Source: Pictodentalium vernedei | Lineage: Eukaryota > Mollusca > Scaphopoda > Dentaliida > Dentaliidae | Direction: 5' to 3' | Length of the DNA: 64,000 nt | Assembly (NCBI GenBank): GCA_031216915.1 | Contig: CM062289.1 | Span: 22,542,093-22,606,092, forward strand | Shown: piece by piece, positions 44,784 through 54,343 of the stretch | How the letters are laid out: every line of letters starts with the position of its first letter | Numbering within the stretch: the stretch's first letter is position 1 | The notes under the pieces: generated by a model | What the model was told of the DNA's origin: nothing | Seen by the model: only the letters and a program-made list of their open reading frames with translations | Database searches by the model: none | Translations under genes and position numbers: made by a program

Positions 44784-45470
44784 TTAGTTTAAACAATATT
44801 TATTTCCAACTTTCAAAACAAAAAATACACGTAACAACATAGGATGTGTATGGACCCAACAGAAAGATCTTAGCTTATACATGGTCGTTTCCTCTCATAG
44901 CAGGGCTTATATTTCGTCTAAATTTGTGAGAATCCATTTGGATTCTCTTGAAAATGGTTGCGAGAATCCATACCTGCTATGAGTGTCCCAGGATCCCATG
45001 ATGCCACCATGGCTGAAACACTGTTGTGTACTGATAACCTTTTACCCAACACACCTTTTTAATTTTTAAAACTAAATTTGATAATTTTTAAACAATAAAT
45101 AATAAATAAATGATAAAATAATTAAGTGAACAATATTTACCAATAAAATCTTACAAATATGGCTGTCGTTGGAACCGGTTCAGTGAGCCGGTTCCAATGA
45201 CAGCCATATTTGTAAGATTTTATTGGCAAAGTGTCAGGATATTTCAAGTCATGTTAGTCTTCTATTGGTTAATTTGTTGCCGCTGTGTTAAATTGACTCC
45301 TGGCAGAGGTCTACATGGATTCTTGCCGGTTTTATTGCGCGAATCTTTGTGCGAATCGATTCTCGGATTCTCGTCAAAATACAAGCCCTGCATAGTACAT
45401 TTATAGGTAACATATACAAGATGTTCGACAGATGTACATCCGTTACAATCCAAATCTCTGATTTCAGACT
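44784..45470. repeat. Inverted-repeat cluster, intronic
   Basis: A perfect or near-perfect palindrome spans 45,140-45,226 (arms ccaataaaatcttacaaata and tatttgtaagattttattgg, centre ggaaccggttc). Outside it, ctcatagcagggcttatatt (44,894) is imperfectly inverted at tacaagccctgcatag (about 45,380). A similar inverted match ends at cctgctatgag (44,975-44,985). It may be a fold-back element of about 500 bp with an internal palindrome, but ends and target duplication are uncertain. Confidence 0.5.
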
Positions 45471-46750
45471 TTACATATATGTACGCATTGGTTAGTTCAG
45501 TAAGTTATCAGTAGACAGCTTGATAGGAAATTGAAGCAAATTCAAGAAAGTAAAACTCAAAATAGAGAGAGAGAAGAAAGAAAACAGTGAAAATAGCAGA
45601 TGGTAAAGGAAGGCTTATGACCTTGGCTGTCGCATAAACTCATTGAGACCTCTGCAAAAACCCGAACAGACATCTGACCATCAGTACGACTGTGGCGAGT
45701 ACAAATGGGTCAATTCACCCAGCCTGCATTTCCAATAGTTAACCCCGCCTCTGTTTCCCCTGCATGATGGTAGATGGCTCTGGTCATGGCATATGAACAT
45801 TATATGCCATATACGCCATTCAAGCTTACGGTAGAAGAAGGTAATACAGCGCAGTCGTTTAAGATATCAAACAAAAACATTTCTTCCAGAATATGTATGA
45901 CAGACAGATGGCAGGAGACACTGGGCCCCAGCATCTATTCGAGGGAATGCGGTAGGCCCAATTCCCTGAATTGGAAGACCTAACAGGCAACACAGTAAGT
46001 GTTGATTCGAAACCGGAAATAACACAGATAAAGTGTAAAAGGCAATCTCTCAATTACAGGGAGTACTGATTTATCCATCAACTAGATGATAATAGTCAAC
46101 CCCCCTTGCCCAACATAACAGATTACGGCCAGCACAGTTCGAAAAATCGCCAATCACAACTTATTATAGCCTCACACCCCGGCCCAGGAGCATAGCTTAA
46201 ATATTAAGTAGAAAGTTATAAATTTGACTTGTTGAGGTTCAAAAGTGGGAAGAATTGTCTGAAGTTTATAAAAGTCCTAGTGATGTAAAAATGTCAAAAC
46301 TGGCAATAAATAAAAAAAAAATAATAAAACCAAGATATTTGCTAAATTCTTTGAGCTATACAACATACTAAAATTTTTTCAGAATCAGACAAAGTTTAAT
46401 TTTTTGGCTCATGTCTTTGTATGACGTCATTGGCTATTTCAGCCTTTTCCATTCATAAGTCTGGAAGTCGAGTTTACATTTTTAGATATTTTTTTTTTAA
46501 AGTTTATTTCCAAAATTTTTGAAGGATACAAATAAAAATAAGCTTGCAACGGAAATGTTTAGCAGCCCTGCCCACCCCAGCCCCCCCCCCCCCCCCCCCT
46601 GGTTTTTACAGCTAATTCTATCTGTGGAAATTCAAAAAGCAAAATAAACTGTCTAGAGATATGGTAATTGTGAAGAAGTGTGCCAAATTTCAAGACTGTG
46701 AGCAAAGTAGAAGTACTCGTAACAACTGACAGAGGAAAAAAAATGTCTTA
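45471..46750. other. Intronic sequence, no recognised gene
   Basis: A 69-codon open frame at 45,774-45,983 has no recognisable domain or splice context. A decayed half of a TTAA-type MITE lies at about 46,098-46,170 (ccttgcccaacataac, cggccag, aaaaatcgccaat). A C run of about 20 lies near 46,580. Otherwise AT-rich. Confidence 0.5.
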
Positions 46751-47131
46751 AGGCCTAAAAAATTAAAAATCTGTTTCTCAGGCTCTCCTGCATAGTCCTT
46801 TTGGCTGCCTCATGCTCTGTTTTTATAACCAATGCAAACTTAAAAAAAGAAAAATTAAATGGTTTATGTCTGATATTTTACCCAAGTTAATAACATTGAT
46901 AAATTTGTCCCTTGAGTGCAACAAAATCTTCTTGCACTCAAGAGACGAAATACACCACCACCCATGCTATTCTGTAGATTATGAGGCCTAAAACATAAAA
47001 CAAACCAAGAACATGAACTTTTGATGGCAAAGAAATAATTACAAAAATAGAAAATTAAATAAAAAACCTCCTGCCCACCTGCAATTTTACAAAAAATGAC
47101 CTGAGAAGCAGAACTACTTTGTAGGGGCTGA
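46751..47131. mobile_element. Fold-back MITE 'ggcctaaa' family, copy 3
   Basis: Same ends (ggcctaaaaaat, ctgtttctcaggc ... ctgagaagcagaac) and same internal order as copy 1. The central palindrome is largely lost: tcccttgagtgcaac is followed almost at once by cttcttgcactcaag. Confidence 0.7.
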
Positions 47132-47273
47132 ATGATTACAATATACCATTTCAAATTATTGAATAAGAAAAAGTTCTTGAGAGAAGGAAGAATAACTAAT
47201 AATAATAAAATGTACTGCTGAAAAAGATATGAACAAATTAAGAACCACTCATCTTTTCAAACAATTTTTTCAG

Positions 47274-47369
47274 GCTATCATAGATTGTCCTGCAAAAGCC
47301 TTGTTTCAGGATATGATTTTTAACCAGGAGGAAATCCCGCAGTGGAATCCTAATGTTATAGAAAGTAGA
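47274..47369 (+). CDS. Second visible exon of the START-domain gene
   Basis: This 96 bp exon (32 codons, phase 0 to phase 0) is preceded by the acceptor acaattttttcag and followed by the donor GTAAGT. The residues read AIIDCPAKALFQDM...QWNPNVIESR. In START domains the segment after the GK-x-F-x-L strand is a short helix of the form CPA-x-x-LF/VY, then a W-N-x-x-V block, as in StAR (EWNPNV) and STARD3. The two exons therefore give the order expected for one START domain with an intron between strand and helix. The rest of the domain, including the PRDFV block, was not found downstream to 64,000, so the next intron exceeds 16.6 kb. Confidence 0.82.
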
Positions 47370-47461
47370 GTAAGTAATTTTTAAATTTAGATGATTCTGT
47401 TAACCTCTAGCATTCTGGTAGTGCAATAGAATTTTCTCCAATTTGTCTGTTTTTCTTTTAT

Positions 47462-47712
47462 TTAACCCTTTACCCAATGCAGACTATATCAAAATTTATT
47501 AATTTGATTGCCGTTTTTTAATTTTTTTTCGAAAAATTTCAACAAAACCATATCATGTGATCCCTCATTGGAACGAGCTCGATGAGCTCGTTCCAAAGAG
47601 GGGTCACATGATATGGTTTTGTTGAAATTTTTGGAAAAATAATATTTTTCCAGCTGCTGAATCTGCATATTACCCAGGCGGGTTTGGGCGATTCGTTGGG
47701 TAAAAGGGTTAA
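47462..47712. mobile_element. TTAA-type (piggyBac-like) MITE, complete
   Basis: 251 bp, TTAA at 47,462-47,465 and 47,709-47,712. The ends are ttaaccctttacccaa and ttgggtaaaagggttaa. The central palindrome has arms tttcaacaaaaccatatcat / atgatatggttttgttgaaa around gagctcgatgagctc. The palindrome sequence differs from that of the 28,675 copy although the ends are the same, so the family has sub-types. Confidence 0.8.
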
Positions 47713-47855
47713 CTATGAATTTAACTGATTATATCTTGTTTGACAGAGCTGACCAAGTGCTATCAAACAAGGTATATTTGGTTAAATATCAATCTGTATT
47801 ATTGGAAATATTTGCTGCTGAATACTTTGCCATATTGACATCAGAGTGCAGAAGG

Positions 47856-48104
47856 TTAACTGGTAGAGTGCTGGAAGCCCATATTTGGGCTTTATTCTGA
47901 AATGCAGGTACCGCAATTTAAAGGCTTCATATTCTGTGGATGTGCTTCATATTCGATTGGTAGTGATATTATTTTATCTGTTAGGATTTGCCTTGTTACA
48001 GTTTATGTGAGAGTGTCTACTGGCTTTCCCATATAAATTATAATGAGGCAAAGATGTACAAAGAAATTGTAAGGAACAAAAATAATTTACACTCTACCAG
48101 TTAA
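47856..48104. mobile_element. TTAA MITE 'ctggtagagtg' family, copy 1
   Basis: TTAA at both sides, inverted ends ctggtagagtgctgg and cactctaccag, no coding. It is immediately followed by a second member that uses its right-hand TTAA. Confidence 0.8.
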
Positions 48105-48382
48105 CTGGTAGAGTGCTGGAAGCCCATATTTGGGCTTCGCTCTGAAGTAGAGGTACCACAACTTAAAGTCTTCATATTCAGTGGATGTGCTTCACTTTAT
48201 CTTAGAAGTGAAATTATTTAGTCTGTTAGGATTTGCCTTGTTACAATTTATGGGAGAGTGCCTGTTGGCCTATTGGCGTGTCTCTCGGTGTGCCTATTGG
48301 CATTCTCCCATAAATTGTAACAAAGCAAAGACACATGAACAAATTCTGATGATCAAAAATAATTTAGCACTCTACCAGTTAA
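48101..48382. mobile_element. TTAA MITE 'ctggtagagtg' family, copy 2
   Basis: Shares the TTAA at 48,101-48,104 with copy 1 and has its other TTAA at 48,379-48,382. It is homologous to copy 1 for most of its length (gaagcccatatttgggctt, ggatttgccttgttaca). It has an extra central palindrome-like part (tttatgggagagtgcc ... cattctcccataaa). Confidence 0.8.
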
Positions 48383-48394
48383 GCTGGATATTTC

Positions 48395-48860
48395 TGTTTT
48401 TTAGCTCAACTGAACAAAGCTCAAGGTGAGCTTTAGTGATCACTTCCGTCGAATGCCTGGCATACGTCTAGCCATCCATCTGCCTGTCTATTCGGTTAAC
48501 CATCTGTCTATCCATCTGGCCTGGATGACATTTACATTATCAACTTCTTAAAAACTAGTCTGCCGAATTGAACCAAATTTGATATATACACATTCCTTAT
48601 CTTATCTCAAATCAAGTCTGTTCAAATAAAGTTGCCATGCACATAGAGGGCACCACAAGGCACTTACATCTGTTAGCACCCACAAACTTTTTTTTACAAA
48701 ATTAAAAGATTAAACAAATCTTCTTCTCCACAACAACCAACTGGAAAATTCATATCATATCATGATTCATTCGATATCCTGTGTTTATAATTCTCTTGTT
48801 TCAACAAAATTCTCCCATTTCAGTAATCTCATGCCCGGAAGTCAAAAATCTTGTTTGATA
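48395..48860. repeat. Dispersed repeat remnant
   Basis: Begins tttagctcaactgaacaaag and continues with ggtgagctttagtgatcact. It is related to 29,050-29,240 (gctcacctgaacaaagct, ctactgatcact, and later gttcaaatgaagatgcca against gttcaaataaagttgcca). A very common repeat type in bivalve DNA, as far as I remember; superfamily not assigned. Confidence 0.5.
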
Positions 48861-49587
48861 GGGCCTAAGAAAGTTAAGAATCTGTTTCTCAGACCCTCCT
48901 GCATGGTCATTTTGGCTGCCAAATGCTCTCTTTTTATATACAGTAGAATTCTCTTAATTGGATATCCATTTTGCCAGTGAAAATTATTCAGTTAACAGGA
49001 GTATACAATTAACAGGGATTTGGTCAGTTTCCTGTGTGCTGGAGGTAAACTGAGCATTTATTCTATTATATCTTGTTTGACAGAGCTCATAGAGCTCTGT
49101 CAAACAAGATATAATAGAATAAATACCTATATTGAATGTAGTGAGGCCAAAAAGGTTGATAAATAAGGGGAATTTGGAGCGTGTTACAGTAACTTTTTCG
49201 ACATATTACTAAATTTTATATACAATTAACAGGAGTTTACTCTACAACCCATATGCAATTAACAGATCAAATTTGTACTGAAGGTATGGTGAATGGTTTT
49301 GTGTTTGAAAATGATATTCAGTTAACAGGGATATACAATTAAGAGATATCCAATTAAGTGGGCTCCACTGTAAAACCAATGGGAACTTTAAAAAATAAAA
49401 ATTAAATGATTTATGTCTGATATTTTACCCAAGTTAATAAAATATGATGAATTTGCCCCTTGCGTGTTACAAGGCTTTGCAATGCACTCAAGAGACAAAA
49501 TACACCACCACCCATGCTATGCTGTAGATTATGAGGCCTAAAACATAATACAAACCAAGAATATGAACTTTTGATGGCAGAGAAATA
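48861..49587. mobile_element. Fold-back MITE 'ggcctaaa' family, copy 4, interrupted
   Basis: Family sequence runs 48,861-48,940 and resumes at 49,371-49,587, split by a pogo-like MITE. The right end is replaced by another inverted-repeat element at 49,589. The central palindrome is nearly gone (ccttgcgtgttacaaggc, then gcactcaagag). Confidence 0.7.
48941..49370. mobile_element. pogo/Tc1-like MITE, copy 2, nested
   Basis: 430 bp, cagtagaattctctt to gggctccactg, flanked by TA (48,939-48,940 and 49,371-49,372). Inserted into a TA of the fold-back MITE (sequence tttttata / ta-aaaccaatg; other copies have tttttataaccaatg). Same length and palindrome as the copy at 1,774-2,203. Confidence 0.85.
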
Positions 49588-49588
49588 G

Positions 49589-49748
49589 AGAGTAATCGCT
49601 TGACTGGATTGGTTACGTGAAATAATTCATGAGAGGTGAGGGACATTATACAAACACGAGTGCGCAAATGCACATGAGTGTTTTACAGTATAATCCCTCA
49701 CCTCAAATGAATTATTTCACGTAACCAGTCCAGTCAGGTGATTACTCT
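49589..49748. mobile_element. Fold-back MITE with about 55 bp inverted ends
   Basis: Ends agagtaatcgcttgactgg and ccagtcaggtgattactct. Arms remain complementary with a few mismatches to gaggtgaggga / tccctcacctc, leaving a 50 bp loop. It truncates the fold-back MITE to its left. No certain target duplication. Confidence 0.7.
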
Positions 49749-49785
49749 GTTTATTACTTTTCATTATTAACGATAATTATATTAT

Positions 49786-49893
49786 TTAACCCTTTACCTA
49801 ATGCAACGGCCAAAACCGACCAGCGCTATTCTCAAAAATCGCCAATTAATTTTCATTATTTTTTCATTTTTTGTCTTTAAAACATAGGTTATG
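49786..49893. mobile_element. Half of a TTAA-type MITE
   Basis: Starts ttaaccctttacctaatgc and continues through ccaattaattttcattattt to the first palindrome arm (aacataggttatg), then stops abruptly. The second half is absent, as if deleted at the palindrome. Confidence 0.75.
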
Positions 49894-50289
49894 TATTTTT
49901 TTGCCATAGTTCAGTGTTCCTGTGCCGTTTTGATATTCTTGAAAAAATATGGAAATTTGTGTCAGTCTGGAGAAGATCTTGAAAAGTATGGATAAAACCT
50001 CAGTTCAGCTTTGAATATATTTAAGGAAATTAAGTTTCTGAACAGATTTGTAACCCTCTTCACACCGATATCAAAATACCAAACTTTATGGGAAATACCT
50101 GCATATTTGTCACATAATGCAAATTTGTAGTTGCATCATGCATAAAACTTTCTACTTAAAATTTTCTTATTTTGTCATTAATGTGGCGAGGGCTATGTCA
50201 TTTGAAATATAATGAAAACACCTTTAACATTTTTAGCTTTACTTGACCAAGTCAAGATAAGCTATTGCCATCACACATGTGGAAGTCTG

Positions 50290-51560
50290 TGAGTCTGGAC
50301 ATCTGTTCACATTTTCTTTGGCACAGGCTACACCCCGTAGTTGTTGTCTGATCTTCACAAAATTTCATATGCAGGTTGGAGGTCATGTCTAGATGAGAAC
50401 GTCCCCTTTTGGTCATGATCAGTCAACTGTTACGGCCGCGAGAGCCCAAAAACCTTTATCACAGTCTACAGGTCGTATTTATGAAGGGATTTCATTGTAA
50501 CTTGGTAGGATGACTGTGTAATGCCTAGATGAGAATGTCCCCTTTTGGTCACGGCCAGTCAACCCTGATGGCTGCAAGAGCCCCAAACCCAAAAACCTTT
50601 AGCGCAGTCTACAGGTCATTGTATTTATGAAGGGATTTCATTGTAATTTGGTAGGATGACTTCATATAATGTCCAGATGGGAACGTCCCCTTTTGGTCAC
50701 AATCGGTCAACCATGATGGCTGCGAGAGTCCAAAACCGGAAAACCTTTAGCACAATCTACAGGTTGGATTTATGAAGGGATTTCATTGTAACTTGGTAGG
50801 ATGACTCCGTATAATGTCTAGATGAGAATGTCTCCTTTTGGTCATGATTGGCCAACCGTGATGGCTGTGAGAGCCTGAAACCCAGAAACCTTTAGCATAT
50901 TCTACAGGTCGTATTTATGAATGGATTTCTTTGTAACTTGGTAGGATGACTCTGTATAAGGTCTAGATGGGAACATCCCCTTTTGATCGTGATCAGTCAA
51001 CTGTGATGGCAACGTGGGCTCAAACACCTTTAGCAAAGTCTACACCTCAAAAACCTTTAGCACAGTCTACAGATCATGTTTATGAAGGGATTTTATTTGT
51101 AACTTGGTAAGATGACTCTGTATAATGTTTAGATGAGAACATCCTACTTTTGCCGTGGTGGGTCAGCCATGACAGCCACACAGGCATGTGACCTAGATTT
51201 GTTTAGCACAGTCTACAGTTCATATTTATGAAGCAATTTCATTTTAACTTGGAAGGATAACTTGGTATGATGTCTAGATGACACTGTCATATTTTGGTCA
51301 TGATCAGTCCGCCTTTACCTCTGCCTAGTTACTTGACCTAGATTCCTTTAGCACTGCTTACAGGTTGTTTTTATGAAGGGATTTCATTGTAACTTGGTAT
51401 GATATCTAGATGAGACTCTCCTATTTTGGTCATGTTCAGTCAACCGTGACTGCCAAACCGTCACATGAACTAGATTCCTTTAGCAAAGTCTACAAGTTAT
51501 ATTTATGAAGGGATTTCATTGTAACTTGGTAGGATGACTCGTTTTGGAATGATTTTACAG
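50290..51560 (+). repeat. Diverged tandem array, about 145 bp unit, 8-9 copies
   Basis: The anchor atgaagggatttcattgtaa recurs (with changes) at 50,481, 50,627, 50,772, 50,917, 51,082, 51,228, 51,373 and 51,505, giving spacings of 146, 145, 145, 165, 146, 145 and 132. Each unit also holds gtccccttttggtca-type and cctttagcacagtctacagg-type blocks. Divergence between units is far higher than in the 55 bp satellite. No coding inferred. Confidence 0.88.
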
Positions 51561-52028
51561 TAACTTGGTAACTTTGGTTGATATACGTCAACTGTTAGGG
51601 CCATGTCAGCCCAGGTCTTAATTTTTTAGTACAGTCTACACTCAAATTATTCTTATTGAAAACATAGCATACAGGGAACAGAAATTAACATATTCTCATT
51701 TATCACAATTCTTGTCTTATTTCATAATCTTTTCATAAACATTGGAACATAATCCTTTTCATCAAACACTACACACAGTCAAGTTAAGCTGCAGTGTCAT
51801 TGATACTTTCATTTGTAAGACTATTAAATAAAATATTCTAATTTCTCAGGCACCTCCCTCATCATAGAAAATTTGCCTCATCACCTTTTTTGTCACCTGG
51901 AAATCTCTTCTATGAAACTATATTGCACTTGTAGGACAAATATTTAACCAACTATAGAGCTCTGTCAAACTAGAAGTAGTTGGTTAAATTTTCAAGTACA
52001 ATCAGGCCTGAAAATAAGCAATCTCACA

Positions 52029-52228
52029 TTTGCAGAATGAGGTTCCCAGATGGTGAATTTGATGATGCAATCCCATACAGTGGGCCAATTTATCCTCTGG
52101 GTACCTCTTTCTGTTTAGTTTTGATACCCTGATTCAGATTGAGGTTAACAGAGGGTAAATTTAGTGATGCTACCCTGCTGTGCAGGGTAGCATCACTAAA
52201 TTCACCCTCAGGGGACCTCATTTTGCAG
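52029..52228. mobile_element. Inverted-repeat element of 200 bp with inner palindrome
   Basis: Outer arms at 52,029-52,068 and 52,189-52,228 (tttgcagaatgaggttccca / ggacctcattttgcag). A second left arm nearer the centre makes a tighter palindrome at 52,157-52,202 (aatttagtgatgctaccc and its complement), so the right arm can pair with either. Confidence 0.65.
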
Positions 52229-52277
52229 ATGACAGTCTGCTTATTTTATGTCTTGAGTACATTACTATGTTAAACAG

Positions 52278-52657
52278 GAAGATGATGAAGAAATAGGCAA
52301 GCTCGCCCACGAACTGGAACAACAGATCGTGGGAACTGAAGAGTCAACACACAGCTCCCCCGCTGAAGAGCTAAAACAAATGATAGAGCTCATGGAAGAA
52401 GCCAAGAGAAATGCCACTCTCTGAAATGAGCACATGAATGACATGGAAAACCAGCTGGCAGAACTCAGAAGGCAACGGCCACACTACAATCCAACATAGT
52501 TTTGGCAACAACACTAGCTCAAAATAGGACGGAACCACAGCCTCCACTGCCAGAAGTCAACGTATCTCCACCTTCACCTCCGCCGCTAAAGAAAAAAGGA
52601 AGAAACAAAAGAAGTAGGAAGCAAGTCCAGTATGGGCAGTACACATACGAGCAATAA
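52278..52657 (+). pseudogene. Remnant of an unidentified protein gene
   Basis: From 52,278 a frame reads acidic, helical sequence (EDDEEIGKLAHELEQQ..., ELKQMIELMEEAKRNA) with a TGA at 52,422. It then continues in the same frame (MNDMENQLAELRRQR) to TAG at 52,497. After a frame change, CCT at 52,541 opens a Pro-rich then Lys/Arg-rich tail ending at TAA 52,655. The coiled-coil then basic-tail pattern suggests a DNA/RNA-binding ORF of a mobile element or a retrocopy. No family recognised. An ag dinucleotide precedes 52,278, but no donor was found, so a host exon is unlikely. Confidence 0.45.
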
Positions 52658-52893
52658 AACACCGAGGAAACTTGATTCACTTATGGGCTGCATGTCGCAT
52701 CCCCAAGTGAAGAATCTTTTGGAGAAGTACATTATGGGAAAGTTTCACTGCTGAAAACATTCATTTGTCACATAATAGTGAAGTAGTTAAGTTTCTGATT
52801 CCAACTATTTTCAGAACTGTTTTGTGAATAAACAAATAAAAAAAGCCTCCCTCCCTCACTCATCATAAAATTGAAAAAGAATTGCCTGAGAAA

Positions 52894-53251
52894 CAAGAAA
52901 CTATTTATTGGCCTACTTTAACAGTCTTTGACAGCCCAAACAAGCAACTTTGCTGTACCACTTGAGTATGAAGAAATTACATTTCTTTTCAACCTACTCA
53001 CATTTGTTTACAATTGGCTGTAACGTAGGTGCAAGCCCTACATCGGAACTTAACTCAAGCTAATAACTGTTCCAAACGAATTTGGAAAAGTAGAAGAGTG
53101 CAAAAGCACTATAAAGAGATCTAAAGGGTCAAGCGAGAATGGCACTCGAAATTACAGGTACTCTCCCTGCACACCTCTTGCATTACCTTGCACATGCACA
53201 ACTACCATGACATCAATAGCTTTTTTTCCGCCATCTTGCATGGTTGGATAT
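52894..53251. other. Spacer before DIRS D
   Basis: No supportable gene or repeat. It ends catggttggatat at the left end of DIRS D. Confidence 0.5.
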
Positions 53252-53261
53252 TTTTATACTG

Positions 53262-53451
53262 TACCAATGACCCAGACTTAGCTGGTGCTAACTCTAACAA
53301 AACCAGGGCCAAACACAAATTTTGCCCCCCAATCCCCAAAATTTGCATCCAAAACAAAAAGAAATCATGTCCTAAAGGACCTCCATACTACGCCCCCACT
53401 GCGCATGCGCAGTGACACGGACGTCCCGAAATTGGCGCCAATTATCATTCT
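53262..53451 (+). repeat. Left inverted terminal repeat of DIRS D
   Basis: Nearly perfect inverted copy of 60,146-60,345. Contains the palindromes tgcgcatgcgca (53,400-53,411) and aattggcgccaatt (53,430-53,443). These match DIRS C, so they are conserved within the family. Confidence 0.9.
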
Positions 53452-54343
53452 CTGTTTGGCCCTTCATCAGTCAACATCTCACTGATCTTTGTGCTTGTAA
53501 ATCTCAGTTTAAAGGATGCCAGACACGTAATTTTTGGAGAAATGGTGATTCTAGGGAGGATAGAAGGAGGAGAGGAAAAAGAAGTGACAAAAAAAAAAAT
53601 AATCAGGGCTGTACTTAAAATTTTTTGATGAAATTATGTTAAGTTGCCTATTTTCGAGGCATGGGCCTCTTGTTGTCATTCTTGCTAAATGTTGCACTGC
53701 TTATTCAGTGTTTCCTCTCCCCTAGCCTTCTAAAGTCCCCCCTTGCAATTCTCCCATGCTTTTGGCATATTTTTGAGAAAGTTCATTTCTAAAATTTCCC
53801 TGGGAGAGTTGCTTGGATACAGAATGTTTTCTGTTATTTTCCCCATAGTTACGTTTTCACCCATGGGTGTATAAACGTTGTGTTCTGCATCTTCCATCTG
53901 ATGTTCTGCAGATTCTCCCCTGGAAGTCTCTGTTTTGCATCAGATAGAGTGTAATTTTGATGACTGATTCCGGGCCAGTTTTTGCAGTGCCTGGAGTCAT
54001 GTTTTCTGGTGTTTTTACACTGTTTGTTTACATTGGCAACAGCCTTTTTTGAGGGGGGCTGTTTGCCTTTGGTGTAGTTTATCTCACTATAAGATACATT
54101 TATATTATCCGTAAGTGTCTCATTAATTATTTAATATAATTTTAAAATTTTTGACCACACTTTGCCATCGGATCCATCGGGGCTCAACGTTACTTTTCAG
54201 CAACTTGGGCTTCGCTGAAAAAATATTTTTTCAAAATTATTTTGATTTGCAATTGTTTTTTCATTATTAATGGATCATGTTATTATGTATCTTTGTGTCA
54301 GGGGTTTATGCGAGTAACTAGGACTTGTTGTTGACTTTTCACA

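Larger units (their letters stand above)
18112..47273 (+). other. 29.2 kb intron of the START gene
   Basis: It is bounded by GTATGT at 18,112 and a pyrimidine-rich acceptor ending TTTTTTCAG at 47,273. Both flanking exons are phase 0 and together give a continuous START-domain pattern. The intron holds the composite DIRS (18,215-28,523), DIRS B+C (30,598-44,595) and several MITEs. DIRS sequence is about 24.3 kb of 29.2 kb. All DIRS copies point in the sense direction of the gene. That these exons are actually spliced together is inferred. Confidence 0.75.
51842..52893. mobile_element. Possible DNA element bounded by tttctcaggc inverted ends
   Basis: tttctcaggc at 51,842 and gcctgagaaa ending at 52,893 are inverted, each next to a cctccctc...catcat block. 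The same end motif (ctgtttctcaggcc) is used by the fold-back MITE family. The interior holds an inverted-repeat element and a coding remnant. Speculative as a single element. Confidence 0.35.

Noticed and set aside
45774-45983. 69-codon open frame in the intron
   Set aside because: No motif, no splice signals, length expected by chance.
52260-52425. Third exon of the START gene
   Set aside because: An ag precedes 52,278, but the peptide is acidic helical sequence unlike the START strands expected next, and an in-frame stop follows without a donor.
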